Below, piece by piece: positions 13,291-25,775 of a stretch of 64,000 nucleotides of DNA. Below the pieces are notes generated by a model. The model was not told where the DNA came from, did no database searches, and was given only the letters and a program-made list of their open reading frames with translations. Numbering within the stretch: position 1 is the first letter of the stretch; each line of letters opens with the position of its first letter. Source of the stretch: Sindora glabra (Eukaryota; Streptophyta; Magnoliopsida; Fabales; Fabaceae). The stretch is taken from positions 96,000,895 to 96,064,894 of the forward strand of contig CM035226.1 in the NCBI GenBank assembly GCA_020226215.1, in the 5' to 3' direction. A program made the position numbers and the translations under genes.

Positions 13291-14863
13291 TGTAATAGCT
13301 AAATATTTTGAGTTATTAAATAAACAAAACTATTAGATAAAAATATGAAAATATTATGAATGTATTGTAATGTAAAATTTTCAAAGAAATTAAATAAATA
13401 CTTTTTGGACACATTTGGAATTTTTACAAAAGAAGAAGGGCAAAATTGGAAAAGAATTATATTGGAAAATGTGTAAATTTTCATAAAGTGGAAGGGCAAA
13501 AATTGTAAAACAATTTATGAGGACAAGTATGTAAATTCATGAAAAGATGAGGGGCAAAATTGAAAAAAAATAAAAAATAAAAAATAATAAAATATTGGTG
13601 AATGGCAGTGCTGTCACCGTCATTCGACCAATATAAGAGGGGAGGAGGGACAGAATGGCCACATGACCAAGAGAAGAAGAAAAGAAGAAACCACAAGAGA
13701 AGAGAGAGAAAGAAGAGAGAGGAAGAAGAAGAAAGAAGGAAAAAAAGAGGGAAAAAATAGTTATGAATTTAGAGGTATCCTTGGAAGAATTGAGGTGAGT
13801 TTTATTTACTCAATTTTTAATTTTATTTCTATTTTTAATTTTATGCAATAATTTATAATAATTATGCTTAAATTTAAATAATTTCAATTAGGCTTAAATT
13901 TGTTTAGAAAAATTAGGAAGATTACGAATTGCGGATTGTTGTTTTAGAATTTCCATTTAATATTATTAGTAGTGTTGTAAATAAAAGAATTAGCAATATA
14001 ATTTCTAATTTAATTGTTGAAGATGATAAATAAATGATTTAGGATTGAAATTATGTATATAACTATTTTATAAAATATGCTTATGCATAGGACATTATGA
14101 ATTTCTTCAAAATTATAGATTATTGTTATATTTGAGTTATAGAAAAGTTTTGGTGGGAGATATATTAACCATACCTTAAGCCCTCAAAGGGATGGCCCTA
14201 TAAAGAGGACAAATTTTATATGTGTGGGGGAGTTTTGGCCTAGTGCCATTAGAGGGTGGGATAAGGCTAAAATGAAGGGATAAGATTAAGGCGTGAGGAA
14301 TAAGGTTTGGATAGGAGGCACAAAGTAGAACTTATACCTCCGCACCATTCTCACTCGCATATTGTACATTAGATATATGTTAAATTTGAATTCAATTATA
14401 TTGATGGAGTTAGATTATATTGATAGATAATTATTATTAGTTAAATATTCATGAGTAAAATGATAAATTCTTTACAGGATTATTTTAGAAATTGAAATGT
14501 AAATAGACTCACTAAATATTTAAAATACTCATCTTGTACTTGTGTTTAAATCTTTACAAATTGATCCCCAGATCATATGAGATTATTGGTATACCATGTA
14601 TTTTGAACTATTAGATATTTAGAATATAATATTTTAGTAGTAGAATGCTACCTAATGTTTGTATGAGTTATGAAATAGTACTTTTATTTTAATTTATAAA
14701 TATAACTGATCTTCATATATATATATATATATATTAATTTATTAGTATTATTGTGTTTGGTTAGAAATGAAATAAAATTTACAAAGGGCTTGTGGATATA
14801 TCATAGGATTATGATATATTCATGCTGGCCACGATTTGCAACATGAAAATTTGGGTCGTGACA
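13291..14863 (+). mobile_element. Solo LTR, Ty3/gypsy type, in the upstream region of copy A
   Basis: The sequence begins TGTAATAGCTAAATATTT and ends TTTGGGTCGTGACA, as many plant gypsy LTRs do. It is flanked by 'caata' (13286-13290) and 'taata' (14864-14868), a 4/5 matching target duplication. Sequence left of it (about 12840-12930) and right of it (about 14913-15310) aligns with a nearly continuous region upstream of gene B (about 49160-49250 and 49258-49640). That shows this block is an insertion. No second LTR or coding remnant is present, so it is read as a solo LTR. A purine-rich stretch (13660-13760) creates a spurious open frame. Confidence 0.72.
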
Positions 14864-14912
14864 TAATAATCACTATTATTATAAATAAAGAATTAGACGT
14901 TATGCTTACTCG

Positions 14913-15310
14913 GTACAAAAACTTACCATGAAGCTGTCCATATAATTAATTAGCTTTAGGCCTCAAGGGCTTTTACGTACCCATGATATTTGTTACCCTT
15001 CGCCGAAAGATAAAATCTATATAACTGATTGGGATATGACATTAGTTTGTCAACTAGTTAGGAGGCATTATTTAGGGATTATTTAATGGTTTTTCAGAAT
15101 TTGTGTATTGTAGAGAATCTAAGTACTTTATATAATTCATTCTTAAAACTTAGAAAGTAAATTAAATAAAACTACCTAATTTTTTTCAACGAATTATATT
15201 TCCAGCATAAGTGTCTTTAGATCGTACTTCACCATTAAACGTAAATGATCACGTACTCGATCTAGCAGCATCACACTGTCACTTTATCTTAGATTACTAG
15301 CTCAGTTCCT
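14913..15310 (-). repeat. Distal upstream flank shared with gene B
   Basis: Landmarks such as 'aaaaactt..cca..gctg..tatataat' and 'tcactttatct.agat' recur at about 49258-49640 upstream of gene B in the same order. This marks the upstream limit of the A/B segmental duplication that I can see. Confidence 0.55.
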
Positions 15311-16128
15311 GTGACATGCATCAAATTTAATCAAAATTAATATATATATGTTTTATGATTCATAAATAAATATTATTAAAAAATTATTATATGATTAATA
15401 TAATTTATACAGTTGTAAAATCATAATTAAAAAATATAAAGACATGCAAATATGTAAATACATACATTATTCTCTTTCTATAATTTTTGATAAAATATTC
15501 CATTTTATGAAAAATTTAATATAAAATACTGAAATCTATAATCAAATAAAAAAATTTTGAAGACTAAGAAATTAGTTGTTTAATCCTATTAAATCTATAT
15601 ATTTCAAAATTAGTTTAGAAGTATAATAATCATTGTTTTTGTCAACAAATATATTGTGACTTATTATACATGAGCACTATAATGATTTACAATAGGAGCA
15701 TATGCAAATGATTCATAAAAAATATAAAATATATTCAAATGAAAAATAATTATTTTACATAGCACAAATATTCTTCCTAGATATAATTTTAAATTTGACA
15801 TGTTTGCAACATCAACTAAAAGAATATCAGTAAAATTATGAATCAACAATTTAAAATTCAATATAATTTAAAATGTAATCAGAAATTTACTGTAAACAAA
15901 ATATTTTAAAATATATTTATAATATAAAAGTGAAATATATATTTATTGTAAATAAAATTAATTTTAGTCAACAAAGAAATAACAAATATAAAATAGATGC
16001 TCATATGTGCAATATAATTGTAATAATATTAGGTAAATATGCAATAGCACCATAACGATTTATAATATGAATATATACAAAGAATTCATTGAGAATATAA
16101 AATATGGTTAAATAAAAATAATAGTTAT
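15311..16128. other. AT-rich sequence, no gene seen
   Basis: No exon-like or element-end signal. Sequence around 15670-15775 loosely repeats at about 16030-16120 ('gcaccataacgatttata', 'tataaaatat'), a period of roughly 365 bp. It may be a divergent lead-in to the tandem array that follows. Confidence 0.4.
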
Positions 16129-16774
16129 AAGATTTTTAAGGTGGATATTAAATATGATTCATTTGATTATGAAAAATTTTCATTTATTTAGAAGAGGATA
16201 GAAAATTAAATAATTGCAATGCATTAAATTTATAAAGAAAGTAAACTAGTTTAATAAAATATAAAAAGGTTAGGCATTCTAATAAATATTCTTTGATATA
16301 AAATTTTTTTGGAACTTATTTTGGGTGGAATTTTTTTTTATTTGTTTTGGAAAGAAATTTGTAGGTGAAAGAGATGTAGAGGAGGATATAGTTAGGAGAA
16401 GATATGAACATAGATATAGATAACAAAAGGAAGATATAGATAGAATATAGATATAAAATATTGATTATTCAGAAAAAAAATAAAGTTATATATCATTGAT
16501 TCTCTTCCTATTTCATTTTCTATTTATACCTTTTTTATAAGATTTTGAAGATAAATACTGAATATGGTTTTATTAGTAAATTGCAAAAATTTTCCATCTA
16601 CATAAAACAATATAAAAATTAAATAATTTCAATACATTAAATTTAGAAAGAAATTAAATTAGTATGATAAAATATGAAAATGGACCATATCTCATTAAAT
16701 GCTTTTTAACATGAATTATTCTAAAAGGAAAATTCGCTAGTAGAAGAGCTGTAGAGAAAGATATAGTTGGAGGA

Positions 16775-16832
<58 letters not shown>

Positions 16833-17970
16833 CAAACAAAACATATCATGATATATTACTGATTCCTTTTCCATTACATTTTTTATGCATATCTTTTTTA
16901 AAAAAAAGATTTAAGACAAATATTAAAATTTGTTTGAAAATAATTATAAGATTTCTAAGATAAATATCAAATATGGTTTATTAGTAAATAGTAAATTTTT
17001 TTTCATTCATGTAAAAGAGGATAGAAAATTAAATAATTATAATATATTAAATTTAGAGAAAAAGTAAGGTAGTCAAATAAAATTTGAAAATGACAAACAT
17101 CGCTTTAAATGATCTTTGATATAAATTTTTTTGGATGTTGTTTTAGGTGGAATTTTTTTTTTTGGTTTTGGGAGTGAAATTATTCAAGAAAAAATATAGA
17201 TTAATATACCATTGATTCTCTTCCCATTTCATTTTCCTTCCATATCATTTTCTTAAGATTTTAAGAAAATTATTAAAATTATTTTGAAAATAATTATAAG
17301 ATTTTTAACATAAATATTAAATATAATTTATTAGTAGACTGAAATTTTTTATTTATGTAATAGAGGATAGAAAATTAATAAGTACAACATATTAAATTTG
17401 GAAAAAAAGTAAATTAGTTTAATATAATATGAAAATAGAAGAAATTTCATTAAATACTCTTTGACACGAATTGCTTTAGTGGTTGTTCTGGGGGGGGATT
17501 TTTTGTTTTAGGAGGGAAATTTGTGGATGGTAAAGTTATAGGGGAAGATATAGATAGATTATATGTATAGAATGAAGATTATTTAAAAGATGTATATAAA
17601 GTAATATATCATCGATTCCTTTTCCATTTCATTTTTTATACATATCTTTTCTTATATTTAAGGTAAATATTAGAATTAGTTTGAAAATAGTTATAAGACT
17701 TTTGAGATAAATGTTAAATATGGTTTATTAGTAAATTATAATTTTTTATTTATGTAAAAAAAAGAACAGTAAATTAAATAATTGCGTATATTAAATTTAA
17801 AAAATGCAAATTATCTTATGAAATATGAAAAATGAAAACATTCAATCAAATACTTTTTTATATAAATTTTTTGAGGTTGTTTTGAGAGAAAAAATTATTA
17901 TTTTAGAATGAAAATTTGTAAGCGGAAAAGTTTTGAAGGAAAATATAAATATAAATATATATGATCCAAA
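16129..17970. repeat. Five-unit tandem array, unit about 350-410 bp
   Basis: The phrase 'ataagattt...aataaatatt.aatat.gtttattagtaaa' recurs starting near 16129, 16537, 16947, 17295 and 17694. Each time it is followed by a 'gaaaattaaataatt...tattaaattt' block, a 'ggatatagttggaggaagatat' block and an 'atatcattgattccttttccattt' block. Spacing by eye is about 408, 410, 348 and 399 bp. Units are clearly diverged. No coding content is seen. It could be a small satellite or a minisatellite inside a larger transposon. Confidence 0.75.
16777..16829. repeat. (AT)n microsatellite inside the tandem array
   Basis: About 53 bp of pure AT, at the point in its unit where neighbouring units read 'gaagatatgaacatagatat'. 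It is therefore a unit-specific expansion. Confidence 0.95.
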
Positions 17971-18949
17971 GATGAGGGCTTTATTGTAGACAATGAAAAA
18001 GTATAAAAAATTTGAAATAAAAAGAGCTTGATGAATTGTAATGATTGGCTCACATTTCAGCAACAGCAATATAAGTGAATAAACTAATCATATTGTATAG
18101 TAAGAGCATAATGTAACAAATTATAATTGATTGATTTTTATTTTATATAAAATAATTTTATATAATAAATAATATTTATTCACAATTAATATAAAAATAA
18201 GTTACTTTAAATTCTACTAACAAAATTATAATAGAGATCGTTAATCTTCACTTCCTCATATAGAGATTAGACGCGTTTACTTTTTTAATTAAATGAAAAT
18301 ATTATATTATTAATTTAAAGATAATAAAATAATTAAAGGTATTATTGCCAATTTGTCATCCCAAAAATTTCTTAACTTCATGAGTGTTTTTATTGAAGAG
18401 ATAGAGAAAATAAGTGAAATTAATTTAAATATTTCAAATTAATATTTTTCAATTAAAATTACTTAAATACTTTTTATTATTTTATTAAAATTACTTTTGT
18501 TAACAAAATCAAAAAAGACAAAAAGTATCTAATTTGAAATGGAAAAATAAGTATAAGGATTCAATTTAAAATTTTTAAAATACAGGAATCTGATTGAGAA
18601 GGGTGAATTTATATCAGTAGTATATTTTTAACTTTTAAATACTTCCACTAACATCTAGATCAATTTTGCAATCACTTTTCTTTTGAATGTGGGGGTGCCA
18701 GAAATTATATGCAACTAAAATTAACTTTGTTTATAGCTAATAATTTAGTATTAAATAAAGTTGAACACTCAAAATTATTGTACCACATCCCTAGAATAGC
18801 ACCATCACAATTTGGAAGATTGTGAAGAAAAAAAATGCCATATGTAGATAGTGAAAAACTATAAATATATATCAAAGATGAAAACTATTGATTTTTAACT
18901 TTACAATAGCAAATTTATTTGTTTTGTAGTTTCAAGTGTGATTTCCTAC
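17971..18949. other. AT-rich intergenic sequence, no gene seen
   Basis: I see no gene, element end or tandem structure in this stretch. The open frame at 17842-18069 on the minus strand overlaps the last array unit and is compositionally biased (Phe/Ile/Leu/Lys). Confidence 0.4.
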
Positions 18950-19416
18950 TAGGTGTACAAATGAGCTAAGCCGAACATCTGTATGTTCATACTTAAGCTC
19001 AGCAATATTAGATGAGCTTGAGTTCAAGCTCAAGTTCATCGAACTTAAAAAAATTGAGTTTGAATTTGAGTTTGATTCGAACATAAGCTTATTCAAGCTT
19101 GAACAAGTTTAAATAGAGCTCTACATTCTCTATTCCAAATTTATAATCGAGCTTAGGTATTTGAACTGAAACTCAAGCTTAGATTCTATTTGATCCTAAA
19201 TGAGCTTAAAATATAAAAAATAAAAATATATTTTATATTAAGTTCATTTAAGCCTGCAAACAATTACAGTCAAGTAATAAAAAGTTCAGGCTCAACTTAT
19301 TTAGTAAATGAGCTTAACTCATTTAAGCTCAACTTGTTAAAATTCAAACTTGAACCGAATTTTTTACGAATCAATCTTGAACTATTCATGAATAACTCAA
19401 TTCGTTTGCACCCATA
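18950..19416. mobile_element. hAT-like MITE of about 467 bp with inverted ends and 8-bp target duplication
   Basis: The left end reads TAGGTGTACAAATGAG. The right end, read on the minus strand, is TATGGGTGCAAACGAA. These are imperfect terminal inverted repeats of the plant hAT type. Flanks are 'tttcctac' (18942-18949) and 'ttttctac' (19417-19424), a 7/8 matching 8-bp target duplication as expected for hAT elements. The interior is full of 'gagctt/aagctc' and 'tcaagctt' palindromic motifs typical of such non-autonomous elements. There is no transposase. Confidence 0.8.
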
Positions 19417-19823
19417 TTTTCTACCCGCTAGGATGATAAAGAAAGAAGAAAGAGGAGAATTATGTTGGGAGAAGATGATGAAATAGAAGTTAAAAAGTGT
19501 TTTTTTTTAATATTTGTTTATATATAACTAGAAGACTCTTATCTGTATTATCTATATAGTTTGCAATAGATAAATAATATATGATGCTAAGGCTATGGAA
19601 GCAAAATTAAATTTAACTAAATTTTCCACCATATTCTCTCAAGGGTAACATTAAAGAAATAAATTTTTTATTTTTATTTTTAATTTTTATATTTATAATA
19701 TAAGTAATTAAAATTATTTTAACATTAGAAAAGAATATTTTTACAAGAAATATTTTCTAGTGACAAACATCACCTTAGTTATATTAATTATTAGTGTCTT
19801 GATTACCCTTGTAGATTATTTGT

Positions 19824-19864
<41 letters not shown>

Positions 19865-21558
19865 AGTGTTTTAAAATTTAAAAGATGGATCATAGAGGAA
19901 TCCAATTAAAGTGGAACTTTTCTTTATGTAACTTTGCTTATAAGGTTAATAATGCTCTAATAATAGTGTATATAATTATATGATAAATATATTTACATTT
20001 TGCTTTCATTTCATTGTAGTAAATAAAAATCATTGTTAGGTGCACATTCTCAAGCCTAAGCTTTGCTTAAGCCTATGAATATATGCCCTAAATCATAAAT
20101 GAACTTAAAATTATATGGGCTAAAATTTGAGCTTATGACTCAAAGCTTGTTATATTTTGTAGGATTTGGCCCAAGCTTGACCCACTAGGCCCATGAGCAA
20201 GTCCAATTTATTTATAAGGCTAACTTTTTTTTCATATGTAATTGAAACTCATGAATAAAAAGTCTATAACCAACTAATTGTTAGAGTTTTCCATTATGTG
20301 AGCTATTATTGATTAGGAATTTCAATCTAATGAAACATATTGATAAAAATCTAGTCCTATTTTGAAACATACTTGATGTCTGATTTAAAATTGTGATTCA
20401 ACAAGATAAGAGTTTAACATATCCATATGAGTTACTATAGATTGACAATTGTGTAAACTTAAGACCTAGTAAGCCTTTTATGAAGAAGATTACTAGGACT
20501 TTATGATTATAATTATGTACCATCTTCACTTTTAATGAATTGATTCTACCAATTGAGAGTAATCATAACAATAAAGAGCGAAGGTGAAGACCAAACTAAC
20601 ATCAATCTGCATATTTCTGCTGTTCAAATACAGGATCAAGTATATAAATTTACTAATTATTATGTAGTAATCTCTAATACAATCAATTTTGGTTGGATTC
20701 TTACGCTAACAACAAGAGCGGATCAAAGAAAGAAGAAAGAAGAAAATATAATTCAAGAAATTTTGTAGCCCTAAAAAATCATCCTGGATTAGCATTGGTT
20801 TGTAATATCTCCATCAAAATTTTCACTGTAGTTCCATAAACCACAGTCAGAAACAAGTTCTGAGGATCCATAATAAGAAGACATAAATTTTGTAATCTCA
20901 ATTTGACGAAGCAGAAATTTTGGAGGTAAAAATCTTTCCTTTTATTTCATTTAGCTACTTTTTATAATCCAATTAGTATTTTATCTACTCATATAAGGTT
21001 TTGCCATTTGAAAGATAATATTTCAATATGTATAGAATTGTATTTATTTTAAAAATCAAAGAGTACAATAAATCTAAATAAAAGTTAATAGATAATATTG
21101 CAACTCGAATAAAAATTAAGAGGTAAAAATACGATTCGGCATAAACTTATTTTTCTCCAACTACTACTGGATAGTGGTAGATGAGTAATAAATCAAGTGG
21201 GCCAATATTTTGGTACTTTCACATACACTGCAAAGCCCCCTCACATAACCGGATCTACTATCTTGCAAAGTGCCCACTGTAAATTTTGGATGTGACCATT
21301 TTGTTATAAAAATGCATGCTACCCCTCTAATGAAATTTGTTTTGCAAGAAAAGTTTTTATTTCATAAAATACAAGATACACACATAATTTAGTTGCATCA
21401 TTTATTTGTCTTGGGGAATGATGTGCAAAATATTTTATATATTATTTTCTTCTTTACTATAACTTTTAGCGTGTCATGTGTCCTTAATAGTAGAACTTAT
21501 CAAGTTTTGTGATTGAATCATGATTTTAGAATGTAATTAAATTATCTAATTAATGACA
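19417..21558. other. Intergenic; no supported gene, possible decayed coding scraps
   Basis: Contains a (TA)n(GA)n microsatellite at 19824-19866. On the minus strand, 20937-20800 holds about 45 codons without a stop, including a frame starting MSSYYGSSELVSDCG. It has no neighbouring exons, domain or splice context, so I do not call it a gene. The 71-codon plus-strand frame at 20553-20768 is likewise unrecognised. Confidence 0.4.
19824..19866. repeat. (TA)n(GA)n compound microsatellite
   Basis: A TA run to 19850 followed directly by a GA run. Confidence 0.95.
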
Positions 21559-22828
21559 GACTTTGAAAATATTTCTAACTCTTGGCCATAACTTGAGTTC
21601 TAGAATTCAAACTGAGGTGATTTTTAAATTGCTAAAAATTTAAGAGAAAGCTCTACAGCATTTGTGTCCTAAAATTGAATTTGATCATTTGGAAGTTCAT
21701 ATTTAGTTGAAAAGAAGACTGAGTGTTATTGTTCAATTTGACCCAATCTCACTAATTCAAGAATAAATGTAGTTCTAGGAGTCTAAATGATGCCAAACCA
21801 AAACTCAAAATTATCTAAGATCAAGCCCAACATATTTCAATACTTACTTTAAGAAAACTATAAAGTTTTGGATAGTTTTGGGGGGTCTTACTATAACTAA
21901 AAGGGTAATTCATAGAATTTTACTATAATAACTTTTATAAATTAGGTTTTAGACTTCCAAATTAAAAGAGACCCATGTCACTATAATCTTGAAAGGTAGC
22001 TCAACCTACTTTATGTTTTCTCCTTGGAAGATCACATATATTAGGTTTTGTGCCAACACACACTCATTAGATAACTTTCTCCTCTTCTCCATTTCTCTTA
22101 AGCAACTAATTTTCTAATTAGTTTAAGAGATTAGCACTCTAATTTAGATTATTTTAGAGTCCTTACTTTTGATTTGATTATCTTTTATTTTTCTACTTTT
22201 ATTATAAATGATTATTTAGGTAGTTTATTAAATGTATTTGTTTAGTTGATTATATGTTGTAATTTATAACTAAAAAATCAATTGCAATTATTTTTTGTGT
22301 GTATGTTAGTTCTGATTGATTAAAATTAGTAACAATTAAACTTTAGTAATTTGATGTGCGAGTGAATCATTAGTTGGTTAAGAAAAATAAAGAATGAATT
22401 GTCAATTATCATGTGTCAAATTTGTGATTTGGCCTTAACCTTGTTTTTTTTTTCCTTTTTATACTTAACACTATAACTAATTTGATTTAGGCATGTTTCT
22501 TGAATTCAAATCAATAGTAGGAAGTTAACTTAGGTGCTTATTCTATGTAAATAATTATTAGAAACTTTGCATGATTACTGCTGACATCAAGATAATTTTT
22601 AGCTAAATAGTTGACCACTTATGAATTCTATTAGAAGTCTATGATAAATATGAAAATTTGGTGTGTGATTTCCAACTCCTATATTCTATTAGTTCTACCA
22701 TAATTCTTATTTAAATTGTTTACTTAAAATTGATTTTAAAAACTCCCCTTATTTGCTTATATTTTTATGAAATGACTTCTATTCTCTAGAGTAGATTCAA
22801 TTATTAATTTTGGTATGTGCAATGCACA
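21559..22828 (+). mobile_element. Gypsy-type LTR, probably solo, left end uncertain
   Basis: From about 22100 to 22828 this aligns by eye with 36760-37557, the LTR that follows the gypsy integrase tail. Shared landmarks include 'tttgattatctt', 'gaatcattagtt', 'gttaa.ttaggtgctt' and 'tctatgataaat.tgaga'. Its 5' part ('cataacttgagttctagaattcaaactgaggtga') resembles a phrase common in plant gypsy LTRs. No coding domain flanks it. The left boundary is a guess and the right end ('aatgcaca') is better placed. Confidence 0.6.
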
Positions 22829-24322
22829 TTAGTGAAAAAAAAACATTATTTCTAAGTGATATAAATTGAAATGAAATATATTGATATATTAGTACTCTAG
22901 TATTGCATTGATATCTAAAATAAAATATAAAATTTACTAAAATAAATTATTAATAAATTTAATAACTCTTGATATGTCATTTTTCAAACTAAAAAATATG
23001 GCTTGAAGTAAAATAGTGATGATTAAAATTGGTTATCTTAACATGTAATTATATGAAAAATAAAAAAGGAAACGAAAAATTGGAACCAATTAAAAAAGAA
23101 TCATATTTGGAATTAGAATTTTAATTTTAATTTTAATAACAGTTAGCATCTACTAGGAACTCACACCATCAATTTTTGAGAAGATTTTGATTTTAATAAT
23201 TATTGATAGTTAGACTTCTAGGTTGTATATCTCACAAAAACTGTCATTCCTAAAAAAAAATCATCTACTTCTAATCTGGGCCTTTTTTTTTTTTAACTAA
23301 AATAGACTTTAAATATAGGTAATGATATGATTATTTTCATTTAATGTATTAATTAAGTGAAGAGAAATTTACATGTGGTATAAAATTATTAAAAATGAAT
23401 TTCATCTGAACTTTTAAAATACATTGTGATTAATGGCAAAGATTGAGTGTAAATTATCTAGACTTACACTAATATTAACAGATCCATTCTATATATATAT
23501 ATATAAGAATATATATATATATTTGTAATTTGTAATATGTAACAATCTTACTATTCCGGCCTTCTGATTTATTTTAGTATCCATCCTTGACAAGGGAAAA
23601 AGGAAAAAAAAATTCCTCAATGCACCACATATCGAGTGAAGTTACTATGTCACCGATAACACAAAAATAAATAAATAATACTCTCAGGGGATCGATCCAA
23701 CGAACTTTAAATCAAGGGTAGAGATGGTCAATTAATTTGGCAAAATGGATAACAAAGGTGGATCTTGTGATTGGCTGAAAATTTAGAAAGAAAAAGCAAA
23801 GAAGGATTCTTTTGCGGAGGAAAACCAATTTTCGAAATAAATTGGAAGCGTAAAAATATGGATCAAGTGATGAACTTAAGAGAGAGATTAATATAAAATT
23901 CTTTCGTTAAAAAAGGGTCACTGATAAATTACAAAATTTTATTTTGGATTTAAATTTAATCTACTATTGGCTTGTGTTAGTTTTACATTATTACTCACTT
24001 ATGTAGTGTCATATCAACAAAAGGTTATTCCCTTTATAATTGTTAAAAATTCTTAATTTTAATTATTTTTTGATGATATATCTTTTTCTCATTCATTATT
24101 AGTGTAAAATATTTTAGTGGATCAAAATTTTTGACAATTTGTCACCTCCATGAAATTGATTTAAAAATTTTAAATTAACATTTTTTATTATTTCATTATT
24201 ATTAAATTAGTGGCATGATTCATTCATCTAAATAAAAATGTGAAGGCTAATAACCTCTATATATGGATATAAATATGGAGGTTAATAATCTATAAGTGAA
24301 TGTTAACAACTTTTATTTTCTC

Positions 24323-24324
<2 letters not shown>

Positions 24325-24374
<50 letters not shown>
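24325..24374. repeat. (TA)n microsatellite
   Basis: About 50 bp of uninterrupted TA. Confidence 0.95.
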
Positions 24375-24378
<4 letters not shown>

Positions 24379-25725
24379 ACATATTGCATTATACAAACAC
24401 TTTTTCATGAGTTACAATGGTAGTTATATAGATAGGCCAAATGACCAAAAATTCCACAAATAGTTAGCTTAGTTATTGTTTGAAGTTTTAACTTTTAGAT
24501 TAAACTCTCTTGCTGTTTAATATATGTTAACCAGATAAATTATGGATCAAAGTTTCGGTTACAATAATAGTAACAATTGCTAAGAGGGTTTTCACCCTAT
24601 AATCATCAATTTCTTTAAGTAATATTTGAGATTTAAGGAAGCATGATAGGTGGCATAATTTACTATTTACTCTTAGTTATCTAGTAAATCAATTGCATTA
24701 AATTTGATTACAATTATATCACCTAACTGTCATGACTTATTTCCCGGGCTCTTGATTGTTACCAATGTAAGAGTTCATCTTCAAGTGATCTCCTATCACT
24801 CTTCCACTCTGACAATACAAACCCAAACCCAATAGAAATCTCATTATTTCTAAGAAGAGTAGCATTTGCTACTATTTAAACTTAATGAATAGAGTTTTCT
24901 CTATTTTTAGATACTTTGATAAGGTCACATACCCTAAAATGTAAAACCTATGATTTAGAAGACAATTACTACAAACTATACATAAAATATACAAAATGAC
25001 ACAATGTTTACGTAGACATAACCACATTTAATTCTATTTCGAACTACCAGATTCTCTTGACTAGGTATGTTTAATCGCCATGACTGCAACATAGCTTGAT
25101 AGTTCAACTTAGTCTTGAAAATGATAAAATTATATGAAGGAATGAGTTACAAGAATTTCAGTAAGCCTATATCTACTACAATCTAGCTTAATTTAAGAAT
25201 TCACTTGTTTATGCTAGTAAATCTAATCATTTCATACCTACTATGTCCCTCAACTTAAAGTTATAGTTCTCCTTAAACTAGGGAAGTTGGACAATTTATT
25301 AACATAACATTCTAATTTTTATCATAGGAGTATGCAAGTCAAACTCTATAGAAAATTGATAAGTTCATATCAAATTACACAAATAAAAACACTAATATCA
25401 ACATTAGAATAAGAAGGTGTCATCACATATCAAGAAAATCAATAATCCACCTTATAACTTGAGACCAACCTTATCCCACTCATCACACATCATAATAAAA
25501 CCATGCATACACATGCAAAACTATTACATAGACAATTGATGTAAACATACAACTCAACCCATTATAAATACACATAAAATGTATATAAAATTGTTAAGCC
25601 AAGAAAAGTGAATCCATAAATTTGGTCTCAATCAACTATTATTAGGTAGCGTTGCTACCATACCTTCATAGCATAGGCATAAAAATATTCTTAATAATAA
25701 TTATTCCATCTATATAAATAAATAA

Positions 25726-25728
<3 letters not shown>

Positions 25729-25773
<45 letters not shown>
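25729..25773. repeat. (AT)n microsatellite
   Basis: About 45 bp of uninterrupted AT. Confidence 0.95.

Positions 25774-25775
<2 letters not shown>

Noticed and set aside
13663..13851. 62-codon Arg/Glu/Lys-rich frame
   Set aside because: A purine-rich stretch inside a solo LTR, with no start context or domain.
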